From NCBI GenBank assembly GCA_015711775.1, contig JACVJB010000093.1:1-5506 (forward strand): a stretch of 5,506 nucleotides of DNA. The letters run 5' to 3'. Of this stretch, positions 1 through 5,402 are shown piece by piece. The translations under genes were made by a program, and so were the position numbers. The stretch is from Actinomycetota bacterium (lineage in GTDB: Bacteria; Actinomycetota; Humimicrobiia; Humimicrobiales; Humimicrobiaceae). Position 1 is the first letter of the stretch. The number at the start of each line of letters is the position of its first letter. Below the pieces are notes generated by a model. It was given only the letters and a program-made list of their open reading frames with translations. It was not told where the DNA came from and did no database searches.

Positions 1-1156
1 AAATATGAACTCTTTTATACATGAGGCTGTAACAGGGATAAATACAATAAAGCTTTTCAATATGGAGGATAAGAACAATTCTGAATTTGAACACTTGAAT
101 GAAGGCTATCTCCTGCAGTATTTAAAGACCATCTCTTATTATTCCGTATTGTTCCCGGTTGTGGCATTTATCAGCACAATTGCCGTAGCCCTAATTATAT
201 GGTATGGAGGAGGGCAGGTTGTAAAAAGCATACTGACCCTTGGCACTCTTGTTGCATTTATCCAGTATATTGAAAAATTTTTTCATCCTATTAGCGATCT
301 GGCAGAAAAATTTGGAATTATACAGGAAGCAGTGGCTGCATCTGAGAGGATTTTTTCACTGCTTGATGAAAAACCTGCAATAATCTCCCCTGATTATCCT
401 GCAAATGTACAAGACATAAAAGGCAATATTAGGTTTGAAAATGTTTGGTTTGCATATGAAAAAGACAATTACATACTGCAGGATATATCATTTAATCTTG
501 AAAGCGGGAAAAGCATTGCAATAGTAGGCGCCACAGGTTCCGGGAAGACTTCAATCATAAATATTTTAAACCGGTTTTATGATATACAAAAAGGAGGCAT
601 ATTCCTTGATGATATCAACATTAAAGAATATGAACTGGAGTTTTTAAGGCGCCACATTGGCATTGTAATGCAGGATGTTTTTTTATTTTCAGGAACAATA
701 CTGGAAAATATCAGGTTGTCAAATAAAGAAATCAGCTTTGAAAAAGTGGTTGAAGCTGCCGAATACGTAAATGCGGACAAATTCATAAAAAAACTTCCTG
801 ATGGATACAACACAGATATTAAAGAAAGAGGACAGATTCTATCTGGAGGTCAGAGGCAGCTAATTGCTTTTGCAAGGGCTCTTGTTTTTAATCCTGAAAT
901 ACTTCTTGTGCTGGATGAGGCAACATCAAGCATAGACTCGGAACTTGAAGCGCTTATTCAGGATGCCCTTTCAAAAATAATGAAAAACAGGACAACCATC
1001 GTTATTGCGCACAGGTTATCCACCATTCGCAATGCAGATAATATAATTGTACTTACCCATGGCAGGATAGTCGAAAGCGGCCCGCACAGGGAGCTTCTTG
1101 CAGCAAAAGGGGTTTACTATAAATTGTATAAATACCAGTATCAGCTGCAGGTATAA
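1..1156 (+). CDS. ABC exporter subunit, fused permease/ATPase (5'-truncated by window edge)
   Basis: This is the C-terminal part of a half-size ABC exporter (MsbA/MdlB type), which uses ATP to move a substrate out across the cytoplasmic membrane. The reading frame is open to the left edge, and the first Met (position 5) lies inside the conserved linker before the fifth membrane helix, so the true start is upstream; roughly 200 residues are missing. Counting from that Met, hydrophobic helices lie at about 46-69 and 75-92 (TM5 and TM6). The ATPase domain follows from about 140: A-loop Tyr151, Walker A GATGSGKT 175-182, Q-loop Gln223, signature LSGGQ 279-283, Walker B ending in Asp304 with catalytic Glu305, D-loop SSID 308-311 and switch His336. 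All catalytic residues are intact. The RGQILSGGQRQLIAFARAL context resembles the active half of heterodimeric exporters, so a partner gene may lie just upstream (inference). The substrate cannot be told. Confidence 0.95.
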   Translation, partial: NMNSFIHEAVTGINTIKLFNMEDKNNSEFEHLNEGYLLQYLKTISYYSVLFPVVAFISTIAVALIIWYGGGQVVKSILTLGTLVAFIQYIEKFFHPISDLAEKFGIIQEAVAASERIFSLLDEKPAIISPDYPANVQDIKGNIRFENVWFAYEKDNYILQDISFNLESGKSIAIVGATGSGKTSIINILNRFYDIQKGGIFLDDINIKEYELEFLRRHIGIVMQDVFLFSGTILENIRLSNKEISFEKVVEAAEYVNADKFIKKLPDGYNTDIKERGQILSGGQRQLIAFARALVFNPEILLVLDEATSSIDSELEALIQDALSKIMKNRTTIVIAHRLSTIRNADNIIVLTHGRIVESGPHRELLAAKGVYYKLYKYQYQLQV

Positions 1157-1160
1157 AAGC

Positions 1161-1189
1161 TGGATATTTTCCATATACCATTATTATTT
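1161..1189 (+). terminator. weak terminator-like hairpin after the ABC gene
   Basis: Five bases after the ABC exporter stop codon, TGGATAT (1161-1167) can pair with ATAT plus CCA (1173-1180) around one bulged A, with a 5-nt loop. A T-rich run (TTATTATTT) follows at once. The stem is short and AT-rich, so termination would be inefficient. The position, between a stop codon and a strong new promoter, is what makes it plausible. Confidence 0.4.
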
Positions 1190-1215
1190 ACACTTATTAT
1201 TTTTAAAAATATAAT
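1187..1215 (+). promoter_or_regulatory. sigma-A-type promoter for the helical membrane protein gene
   Basis: TTTACA (1187-1192; 5 of 6 matches to the -35 consensus) and TATAAT (1210-1215; perfect -10) are separated by exactly 17 bp. Transcription would start near 1222, giving a 5' leader of about 55 nt before the ATG at 1278. This is the best promoter match I found in the window. It implies that the downstream gene is transcribed independently of the ABC exporter. The spacer contains a 14-bp perfect palindrome, 1198-1211, which may only reflect AT-richness. Confidence 0.6.
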
Positions 1216-1263
1216 TATTTAATTACTGTTAAGATTTTTTTATTAATTTAAAAATAATTATTT

Positions 1264-1269
1264 GAAAGG
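1264..1269 (+). promoter_or_regulatory. ribosome binding site deciding the start at 1278
   Basis: GAAAGG lies 8 nt before the ATG at 1278. Another ATG occurs four bases earlier, at 1274, but its frame hits TAA after six codons. The SD spacing and the open frame both favour 1278. Confidence 0.6.
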
Positions 1270-1277
1270 CAAAATGA

Positions 1278-1925
1278 ATGTGGATAAAAAATAAAATTAT
1301 TTCACTTTTTTCAATCATTATAATTATTTTTGGGTTTGCGGGATGCATCCCATGCTTTGGTGGAATTTATTATGCCGGTAAAATAAATATTATAAATCCG
1401 GGCTCTACATACCTTGTCAACACTTTAGACAGCAATTTAAAATCAGTAAATGTTCTTCTTAATGACTCCTCTAAAGCACTGGATAATGTCGCAGGAACGG
1501 TCCGGGAAGCACAGTATTCACTTAAAGATGCATCGGGAATGCTTAAAAGCTCTTCCCTGGCGCTTGAAGAGATATCCGGATTGGTTGAGTTTGATATACT
1601 TGGCATTAAACCTCTTGCCGGCATATCCGCCTATTTTAAAACCATGTCCCAAGATGCAGAAAAACTTTCTGAAAGCCTTCTTGCCATGTCTCAGTCTGTT
1701 GGCTCAAATATAAGGGATATAAACAAAATATCTGAAGATGTTGGCAAAATCTCTTCAGATCTCGAAGTATTTATATCCTCCTATTTAACAATCACAAGTT
1801 CGCTTCCGGATTTTAATTTAAGGGTGCTTATTTATATTGTGCTTATTTATCTTGGAATATTAAATATAATATTTATACTTATTGGCGCTTCCCTGTTCTT
1901 AATAAACAGACAAAAACTATCGTGA
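1278..1925 (+). CDS. Unrecognised membrane protein: two terminal TM helices flanking a Ser-rich helical hairpin
   Basis: I do not recognise this 215-residue protein. It has an N-terminal hydrophobic segment (about 7-33) after a short basic start (MWIKNK) and a C-terminal membrane helix (about 182-209) ending in a basic tail. Between them is a Ser- and Leu-rich region with 3-4 spaced hydrophobic residues, which suggests coiled-coil or bundle helices at about 46-103 and 119-172. A Gly/Pro turn with LGIKPLAG (108-115) breaks the two. The likely topology is both ends in the membrane and a helical hairpin on the outer face, with both termini cytoplasmic (inference). Cys23 sits in a lipobox-like FAGC (20-23) and Cys26 follows. 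However, hydrophobicity continues past it, so a plain membrane anchor is at least as likely as a lipoprotein signal. The layout loosely recalls the sensor part of chemoreceptors, but no signalling domain is present. It has its own promoter and SD. Coding is supported by the uninterrupted frame and the coherent architecture. Confidence 0.8.
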   Translation: MWIKNKIISLFSIIIIIFGFAGCIPCFGGIYYAGKINIINPGSTYLVNTLDSNLKSVNVLLNDSSKALDNVAGTVREAQYSLKDASGMLKSSSLALEEISGLVEFDILGIKPLAGISAYFKTMSQDAEKLSESLLAMSQSVGSNIRDINKISEDVGKISSDLEVFISSYLTITSSLPDFNLRVLIYIVLIYLGILNIIFILIGASLFLINRQKLS

Positions 1926-1960
1926 AATAAGAATAAAAGTGCGGGCAATAAAGGCGCCAA

Positions 1961-1989
1961 TTCATAATCAATAAGCATTATGTTATAAT
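1961..1989 (+). promoter_or_regulatory. extended -10 promoter upstream of the plsY-like gene
   Basis: TATAAT (1984-1989) is preceded by TG and one base (1981-1983), the extended -10 element. A 4-of-6 -35 match, TTCATA (1961-1966), lies exactly 17 bp upstream. The predicted start near 1996 leaves a leader of about 100 nt. It probably drives plsY-like and nrdR together. A second TATAAT at 2071-2076 has no recognisable -35, and its start point would fall in the SD region. Confidence 0.5.
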
Positions 1990-2020
1990 TTCATGATATT
2001 TCAGTAATTTACGCCTGACC

Positions 2021-2059
2021 AAAAAACTGGCATTAAAATTTTAGATGCCGGATTTTATT
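2021..2059 (+). terminator. terminator- or attenuator-like hairpin in the plsY-like leader
   Basis: CTGGCAT (2027-2033) pairs with ATGCCGG (2045-2051) in a 7-bp stem with one G-U pair and an 11-nt loop. The loop contains the self-complementary TAAAATTTTA. Six A's precede the stem, and a T-rich ATTTTATT follows it, so it could stop transcription from either direction. It lies downstream of the candidate promoter at 1961-1989. It is therefore either an attenuator in the plsY leader or the terminator of the preceding gene, with plsY served by the promoter-like TATAAT at 2071. The sequence alone does not decide. Confidence 0.45.
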
Positions 2060-2094
2060 ACAAAATATTTTATAATATTTAGGGACAGGGCAAA

Positions 2095-2742
2095 ATGCTT
2101 ATTAATAATTTTTTTATAAATACTGCTGTTATTCTGCTGGCTGCATATCTTATAGGCTCAATTCCTTTTGCATATATTGCCGGCCGCATAAAAGGTATAG
2201 ATATCAGGAAAACCGGTAGCGGAAATGTGGGGGGAATGAATACACTTTCAAGTGTCGGTATACTTGCAGGAGTACTGGTGGCTATTGGTGATATGGGCAA
2301 AGGCGCCCTTGTAGCCTGGCTTGCTGTAATGTTTACAGACTCCCATCCCTTTGTGCCGCTTCTTGCAGTCTTAGCTGCAATTATCGGCCATAACTGGATG
2401 ATATTTATCGGTTTTAAGGGCGGAAAAGGAATCTCGACGCTTATAGGCGCGCTTCTTTTCCTATCCCCGTTTTCAATATTGTGGCTTTATCTTTTCTTTA
2501 TGCCGCCGGCGATTATTTTTTACAGGGATACATACGTTTCCCAGGGCGTAGCAATATTTTTCTTCTCTTTTTTTATGTGGTACAGGGAGTCAAGCTATTA
2601 CTGGTGTATTTTTTTTATTCTTGTGGCAATAGTTTACGGACTTAAATGTTTCAGTCTTATAAAAACATATTTTACTGAGGGAAGAAGAGACTTAAGCCCA
2701 TTAATAAGAAAGATATTCAGGCCATTTCTGAAAAAAATATAA
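2095..2742 (+). CDS. plsY: PlsY-family acyl-phosphate:glycerol-3-phosphate acyltransferase, divergent motifs
   Basis: PlsY is a multi-helix inner-membrane enzyme that moves an acyl chain from acyl-phosphate to the sn-1 position of glycerol-3-phosphate, the first step of phospholipid synthesis. This 215-residue protein has the family's usual length and hydrophobic profile. It has the opening GSIPFAYIAG (21-30), motif 1 GSGNVGGMN (41-49), DMGKG (66-70), and motif 2 as GHNWMIF (98-104) followed by FKGGKGIST (107-115). Several expected features are altered. Motif 1 is normally SGNxGATN ending in an Arg about ten residues after the Ser; here it is GGMN and Ser52 stands at that place. The C-terminal motif 3 (His, Asn and Arg near the last helix) is not recognisable: the region 183-200 instead holds Lys, Cys, Ser and an EGRRD. 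It may be a normal member of a divergent lineage or a paralogue with another role. The start is supported by a purine-rich SD region (2081-2090). nrdR follows after 55 bp. Confidence 0.85.
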   Translation: MLINNFFINTAVILLAAYLIGSIPFAYIAGRIKGIDIRKTGSGNVGGMNTLSSVGILAGVLVAIGDMGKGALVAWLAVMFTDSHPFVPLLAVLAAIIGHNWMIFIGFKGGKGISTLIGALLFLSPFSILWLYLFFMPPAIIFYRDTYVSQGVAIFFFSFFMWYRESSYYWCIFFILVAIVYGLKCFSLIKTYFTEGRRDLSPLIRKIFRPFLKKI

Positions 2743-2783
2743 ATATTTATTACCAGGTTAAAGAACTTGCAACTTTTCTTAAT

Positions 2784-2789
2784 AAAGGA
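2784..2789 (+). promoter_or_regulatory. ribosome binding site of nrdR
   Basis: AAAGGA lies 8 nt before the nrdR ATG at 2798. The 55-bp gap after the plsY-like gene has no convincing promoter: a TTGCAA at 2767-2772 lacks a usable -10. This supports translation from a plsY-nrdR readthrough transcript. Confidence 0.5.
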
Positions 2790-2797
2790 ATCAATAA

Positions 2798-3253
2798 ATG
2801 AAGTGCCCATACTGTTTAAACCAGGATACAAAAGTAATAGAAACAAGAGTTACTGAGTCTGATATAAGCATAAGAAGAAGGCGGGAATGCGAAAAATGCG
2901 GCAATCGTTTTACAACTTTTGAAAGAATAGAAAATACGCCAATTGCAGTTATTAAGAAGGACAGCACGCGGCAGCCGTTTGACAGAAACAAAATTTTAAG
3001 CGGGCTTATACGAGCATGTGTTAAAAGAAATATAAGCACAAAAATACTCGAAAAAATAGTTGATGATATTGAGTCCGAGATAAGAAACTTTCACTCAAGC
3101 GAAATTAAATCAAACGAAATCGGTGAAATTGCATTAAAGAAACTCAGAGATCTTGATAAGGTGGCATACATCAGGTTTGCATCTGTTTACAAACAATTTG
3201 ACAGTATAAAACAATTTACAAGCGAACTTTCAGAGCTTAAAAAACCTCTTTAA
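2798..3253 (+). CDS. nrdR: Transcriptional repressor NrdR
   Basis: NrdR is a nucleotide-sensing repressor of ribonucleotide reductase genes. Its ATP-cone reads ATP/dATP levels, and its zinc ribbon binds paired NrdR boxes upstream of nrd operons. The 151-residue length matches the family. The N-terminal zinc ribbon is complete: Cys3 and Cys6 in CPYC, then Cys31 and Cys34 in CEKC, preceded by the basic run RRRR (26-29) and followed by the typical GNRFTTFER (35-43). The ATP-cone spans about 47-137, with VIKKD (51-55), the family-like QPFDRNKI (59-66), and a C-terminal VAYIRFASVYKQF (122-134). The start is fixed by the CPYC position and the SD at 2784-2789. It lies 55 bp after the plsY-like gene, probably in one operon, and converges on the eRF1-like gene. 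No ribonucleotide reductase gene and no obvious NrdR box pair is visible here, so its targets lie elsewhere. Confidence 0.97.
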   Translation: MKCPYCLNQDTKVIETRVTESDISIRRRRECEKCGNRFTTFERIENTPIAVIKKDSTRQPFDRNKILSGLIRACVKRNISTKILEKIVDDIESEIRNFHSSEIKSNEIGEIALKKLRDLDKVAYIRFASVYKQFDSIKQFTSELSELKKPL

Positions 3254-3262
3254 AATTTCATT

Positions 3263-4429
3263 TTATACAGCTTCTATCCTGAAACGCAGTATTGCCCCAA
3301 TATTTCCGTTTTCTGCAAGCCGTTCATTTGTTTGGGCGTCAACTATTTCACAACCCTGCTTTATTGCAGTCTCAACTATTTCATCAGTAATATCATTATA
3401 GAATGTCAGGGTGCTGCTGCAGTAAGGACAACTGCTATCAGGGCTTAATGAAATAAAGCCGCATTCACTGCAGACATATCCCGGCGCACTAAACTCATTA
3501 TTGTATATTAAAGTTCTTACCTGCTCCAGCATAAGCGCATTTATAGTTGCCTGTACCCCAAGAACTCCGAGTTCCTGGGGACAGTAATTGTCAATAAGCT
3601 GGCCAACTAGTTTATTCTTTAGGCCAAGCTCATGCCTGTCAATAAGTTCCTTTGCCCTGTCCCTTATTATATGGGGCAAATCGTCCACTTCTGCAGCAAT
3701 GCTCCCGATATATTTTTGGGCAATAAAACTGTGAATATAATTTGAAAACTGGGAAACGATTTCTTTTCTTCCGGCAAGAATAATATTATCAAATTTTCCT
3801 TCCCTTAAGTGAATTAGGGTTTTTTCATTTATTATCTTAAAAAAATGATGAAGTTTTTCTTCAAACCTGCTCAGGATATTTTTTTCCCTTAAAGCGAGCT
3901 GGCTCCTGTAATTGACTTTGGGCGGTACATCGCTTATGAAAGCATCAAGAAACTGTTTAATCTCCCCCATTGACATAAGTATTATCTGCGCCTTTTCCCT
4001 GTCTATCACAAGAATACCGTATTTTGTAATACTGCTCAGTATTGCTCTGAGTATCTGTGTATGCGGTTTCGGATCAATTATTATTTTAGACTTTAAATTA
4101 AAAGGAATCCTTACTATGCTGAATATTTTTCCCTCTTTTGCAAATATAAGTAGTGTCTTTGCAGATTCCGGCCTGAAATAATCATTGATATATAGCTTTA
4201 TTGCATCCATCATTTCATAAATGCTTTTTTTCTGAGATGGCTGATAAACAGAAGATGTTTCAATCTCAGCCTTTTTGGATGTCATAATTGAATTAAGAAC
4301 TGTTGTATATTCCTGCTTTGTAATTCTTGCTGCATCCACACCAAGGTAAAGACTGATTACCGGCTCATCTGAAGGTTCGTAATTCAATATTTCATCAAGA
4401 TTTTTTGATAAATCTTTTACATCAATCAT
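3263..4429 (-). CDS. eRF1-like (baeRF/Vms1-type) release-factor homologue with zinc ribbon
   Basis: This is a bacterial relative of eukaryotic/archaeal release factor eRF1, likely acting on ribosomes or peptidyl-tRNA (inferred from family). All three eRF1 domains can be traced. The N domain starts at VISLYLGVD (24-32) but lacks an NIKS decoding loop. The middle domain begins around YGILVIDREKAQ (137-148) and leads to YRSQ (174-177), where eRF1 has GGQ. Gln177 is followed by 40 residues and then LAG (218-220), the same spacing I recall for human eRF1. The C domain includes LGVLGVQATINALMLEQVRTL (287-307, matched in two parts: LGV and ALMLEQVRTLI), a minidomain with Cys320, Cys323, Cys334 and Cys337 as a zinc ribbon (as in archaeal aRF1), and ends in IGAILRFRI (377-385) like the eRF1 IGGILRYRV. 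The Gly-Gly of the catalytic loop is absent, so standard peptide release is doubtful. The start has an ideal SD. It is divergent from the LPLAT gene. Confidence 0.85.
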   Translation of the reverse strand: MIDVKDLSKNLDEILNYEPSDEPVISLYLGVDAARITKQEYTTVLNSIMTSKKAEIETSSVYQPSQKKSIYEMMDAIKLYINDYFRPESAKTLLIFAKEGKIFSIVRIPFNLKSKIIIDPKPHTQILRAILSSITKYGILVIDREKAQIILMSMGEIKQFLDAFISDVPPKVNYRSQLALREKNILSRFEEKLHHFFKIINEKTLIHLREGKFDNIILAGRKEIVSQFSNYIHSFIAQKYIGSIAAEVDDLPHIIRDRAKELIDRHELGLKNKLVGQLIDNYCPQELGVLGVQATINALMLEQVRTLIYNNEFSAPGYVCSECGFISLSPDSSCPYCSSTLTFYNDITDEIVETAIKQGCEIVDAQTNERLAENGNIGAILRFRIEAV

Positions 4430-4436
4430 TTAAAAA

Positions 4437-4444
4437 TCACCTCC
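4437..4444 (-). promoter_or_regulatory. strong Shine-Dalgarno site of the eRF1-like gene
   Basis: On the minus strand GGAGGTGA lies 7 nt before the ATG at 4429. It is an almost perfect complement to the 16S rRNA tail and the strongest SD in the window. It fixes the start and predicts efficient translation once the mRNA is made. Confidence 0.75.
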
Positions 4445-4452
4445 AAATTGGT

Positions 4453-4458
4453 ATTATA
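4453..4458 (-). promoter_or_regulatory. candidate -10 element for the eRF1-like gene
   Basis: A perfect TATAAT on the minus strand predicts a start near 4446, just upstream of the strong SD, giving a leader of about 17 nt. No good -35 lies at the usual distance, so the call rests on the -10 and its position. It overlaps the candidate -35 of the opposite promoter by one base. Confidence 0.35.
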
Positions 4459-4486
4459 TTACAATTAAAAAATTACTTATTATTAT
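4458..4486 (+). promoter_or_regulatory. candidate promoter for the LPLAT gene, possibly giving a leaderless mRNA
   Basis: ATTACA (4458-4463; 4 of 6 to -35) and TATTAT (4481-4486; 5 of 6 to -10) are 17 bp apart. The predicted start near 4493 is only about three bases before the ATG at 4496, and no SD-like purine run precedes that ATG. AT-richness makes chance matches common here. Confidence 0.35.
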
Positions 4487-4495
4487 AACTTACAA

Positions 4496-5362
4496 ATGCT
4501 AATTTTTTTAGGATATAAATTTCTTAGCTTTCTCGCATTTATAACTCCATATACTATATCATATTTTATTGCAAATATTGGCGCCAGGCTGGTATATTTG
4601 CTGGGAATATACGTGCCGGTACTTAAAAAAAATGTTGCCAATGCTCTTGATAAAGATGTTAACAGCAAAGAAATCTCAATAATAGTGCAAAAGATTTATA
4701 TAAACTGGTTTTTAAATGTTACAGATTTTTTAAAACATCCACTGGTATCAAAGGAAAAACTTAAAAAAAGAATCAGGCTGGAGGGACTTGAAAATCTTGA
4801 GAATGCTTTAAAGCTTGGAAAGGGTGCGGTAATTTTTACGACGCACCTTGGTAATTTTGAATGGGGCGCGTGCAGGATTGGAGTGCAGGGATATAAAATA
4901 TGGGGCACAGGGCTAACAAGAAAATATAAAAGAACAAATGAGTTTTTTGAAAAGCGCAGGCTATCAAAGGGACTTAATACTCTTTATGCAAACAGAGTGC
5001 TGATTAATATTTTCAGAATATTAAAAAATAATGAAATAATAGCAATCCCCGCAGATTTTGACCCCCTCGGAACTGCAAATACATATAAATTTTTCGGAAA
5101 ATATGCCCATATCCCTTCAGGGCCCGTGGAAATTGCAATGAAATCAGGAGCGCCGCTTCTTCCAAGCTTTACCTGGAGAATAGATAAATATAATCATTTC
5201 CAGATAATTGGAAAGCCAGTGGAGCTTATAAGCGATAACGGCAATACGGAAAACAAGCAAGAGATTCTAAGGCTGAATATGGAGAGAATGATTGCAGTTA
5301 TGGAAAAATATATAAGCGAGCACATTGACCAATGGGAACTATTTCATGATATCTGGGCTTAA
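4496..5362 (+). CDS. LpxL/HtrB/PatA-type lysophospholipid acyltransferase
   Basis: This membrane-bound acyltransferase belongs to the bacterial lipid A biosynthesis acyltransferase family (LPLAT superfamily). The family moves a fatty acyl chain onto a glycolipid or lysolipid at the inner face of the cytoplasmic membrane. The 288 residues are typical of the family. A hydrophobic N-terminal anchor (about 1-40) leads to KKNVANAL (44-51), as in other members. The catalytic HX4E motif is THLGNFEWG (116-124), with His117 and Glu122. The second block is IPADFDPLG (184-192), then FFGKYAHIPSGPVEIAMKSGAP (split as FFG 199-201, IPSGPVEIA 206-214, SGAPLLP 217-223). The C-terminus has DQWELFHDIW (278-287). 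The substrate cannot be read from sequence: lipid A precursors, phosphatidylinositol mannosides (PatA-like) or other glycolipids are possible. The start matches the family N-terminus, and no other Met codon lies nearby, but it has no SD. It is divergent from the eRF1-like gene. Confidence 0.9.
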   Translation: MLIFLGYKFLSFLAFITPYTISYFIANIGARLVYLLGIYVPVLKKNVANALDKDVNSKEISIIVQKIYINWFLNVTDFLKHPLVSKEKLKKRIRLEGLENLENALKLGKGAVIFTTHLGNFEWGACRIGVQGYKIWGTGLTRKYKRTNEFFEKRRLSKGLNTLYANRVLINIFRILKNNEIIAIPADFDPLGTANTYKFFGKYAHIPSGPVEIAMKSGAPLLPSFTWRIDKYNHFQIIGKPVELISDNGNTENKQEILRLNMERMIAVMEKYISEHIDQWELFHDIWA

Positions 5363-5385
5363 AACATATTTTTGTGAGATCTTTT

Positions 5386-5402
5386 ACAGCAAAGGCTGTT
5401 TA
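5386..5402 (+). terminator. weak hairpin after the LPLAT gene
   Basis: ACAGC (5386-5390) and GCTGT (5395-5399) form a 5-bp stem with a 4-nt loop, followed by a short TTA rather than a long T run. It lies 23 bases after the stop codon, where a terminator is expected, but the stem and tail are both poor. Confidence 0.3.

Larger units (their letters stand above)
1926..2094 (+). other. 169-bp intergenic leader before the plsY-like gene
   Basis: I found no gene here on either strand. The region carries an extended -10 promoter (1961-1989) and a terminator-like hairpin with flanking A and T tracts (2021-2059). It also has an AT inverted repeat, AAATATT/AATATTT (2063-2069 and 2074-2080, 4-nt loop), which overlaps a second TATAAT (2071-2076). 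The gene's purine-rich SD region, AGGGACAGGG (2081-2090), closes it. I do not recognise any named riboswitch class. Confidence 0.55.

Noticed and set aside
1198..1263. Perfect AT palindromes at 1198-1211 and 1252-1263 as operator sites.
   Set aside because: They consist only of A and T in a very AT-rich spacer, where such palindromes arise easily. There is no repeat of a specific motif to suggest a regulator.
1274..1276. Upstream ATG four bases before the chosen start of the helical membrane protein.
   Set aside because: Its frame ends at TAA after six codons, and the ATG at 1278 has a well-spaced SD.
1326..1346. Lipoprotein signal peptide (FAGC lipobox) as the firm reading of the N-terminus of the helical membrane protein.
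   Set aside because: Phe at -3 is atypical and the hydrophobic stretch runs on past the Cys, so a membrane anchor is equally likely. It is kept only as an option.
2767..2795. Separate promoter for nrdR (TTGCAA at 2767-2772).
   Set aside because: At 17 bp the -10 position is ATCAAT (3 of 6), and the start would fall after the nrdR ATG.
4088..4099. Asn-Leu-Lys-Ser (residues 111-114) in the eRF1-like protein, resembling the NIKS stop-codon-reading loop.
   Set aside because: It follows PF and precedes KIIID, where eRF1 has the PINTS strand at the end of the N domain, about 50-60 residues after NIKS. It is a chance match, not the decoding loop.
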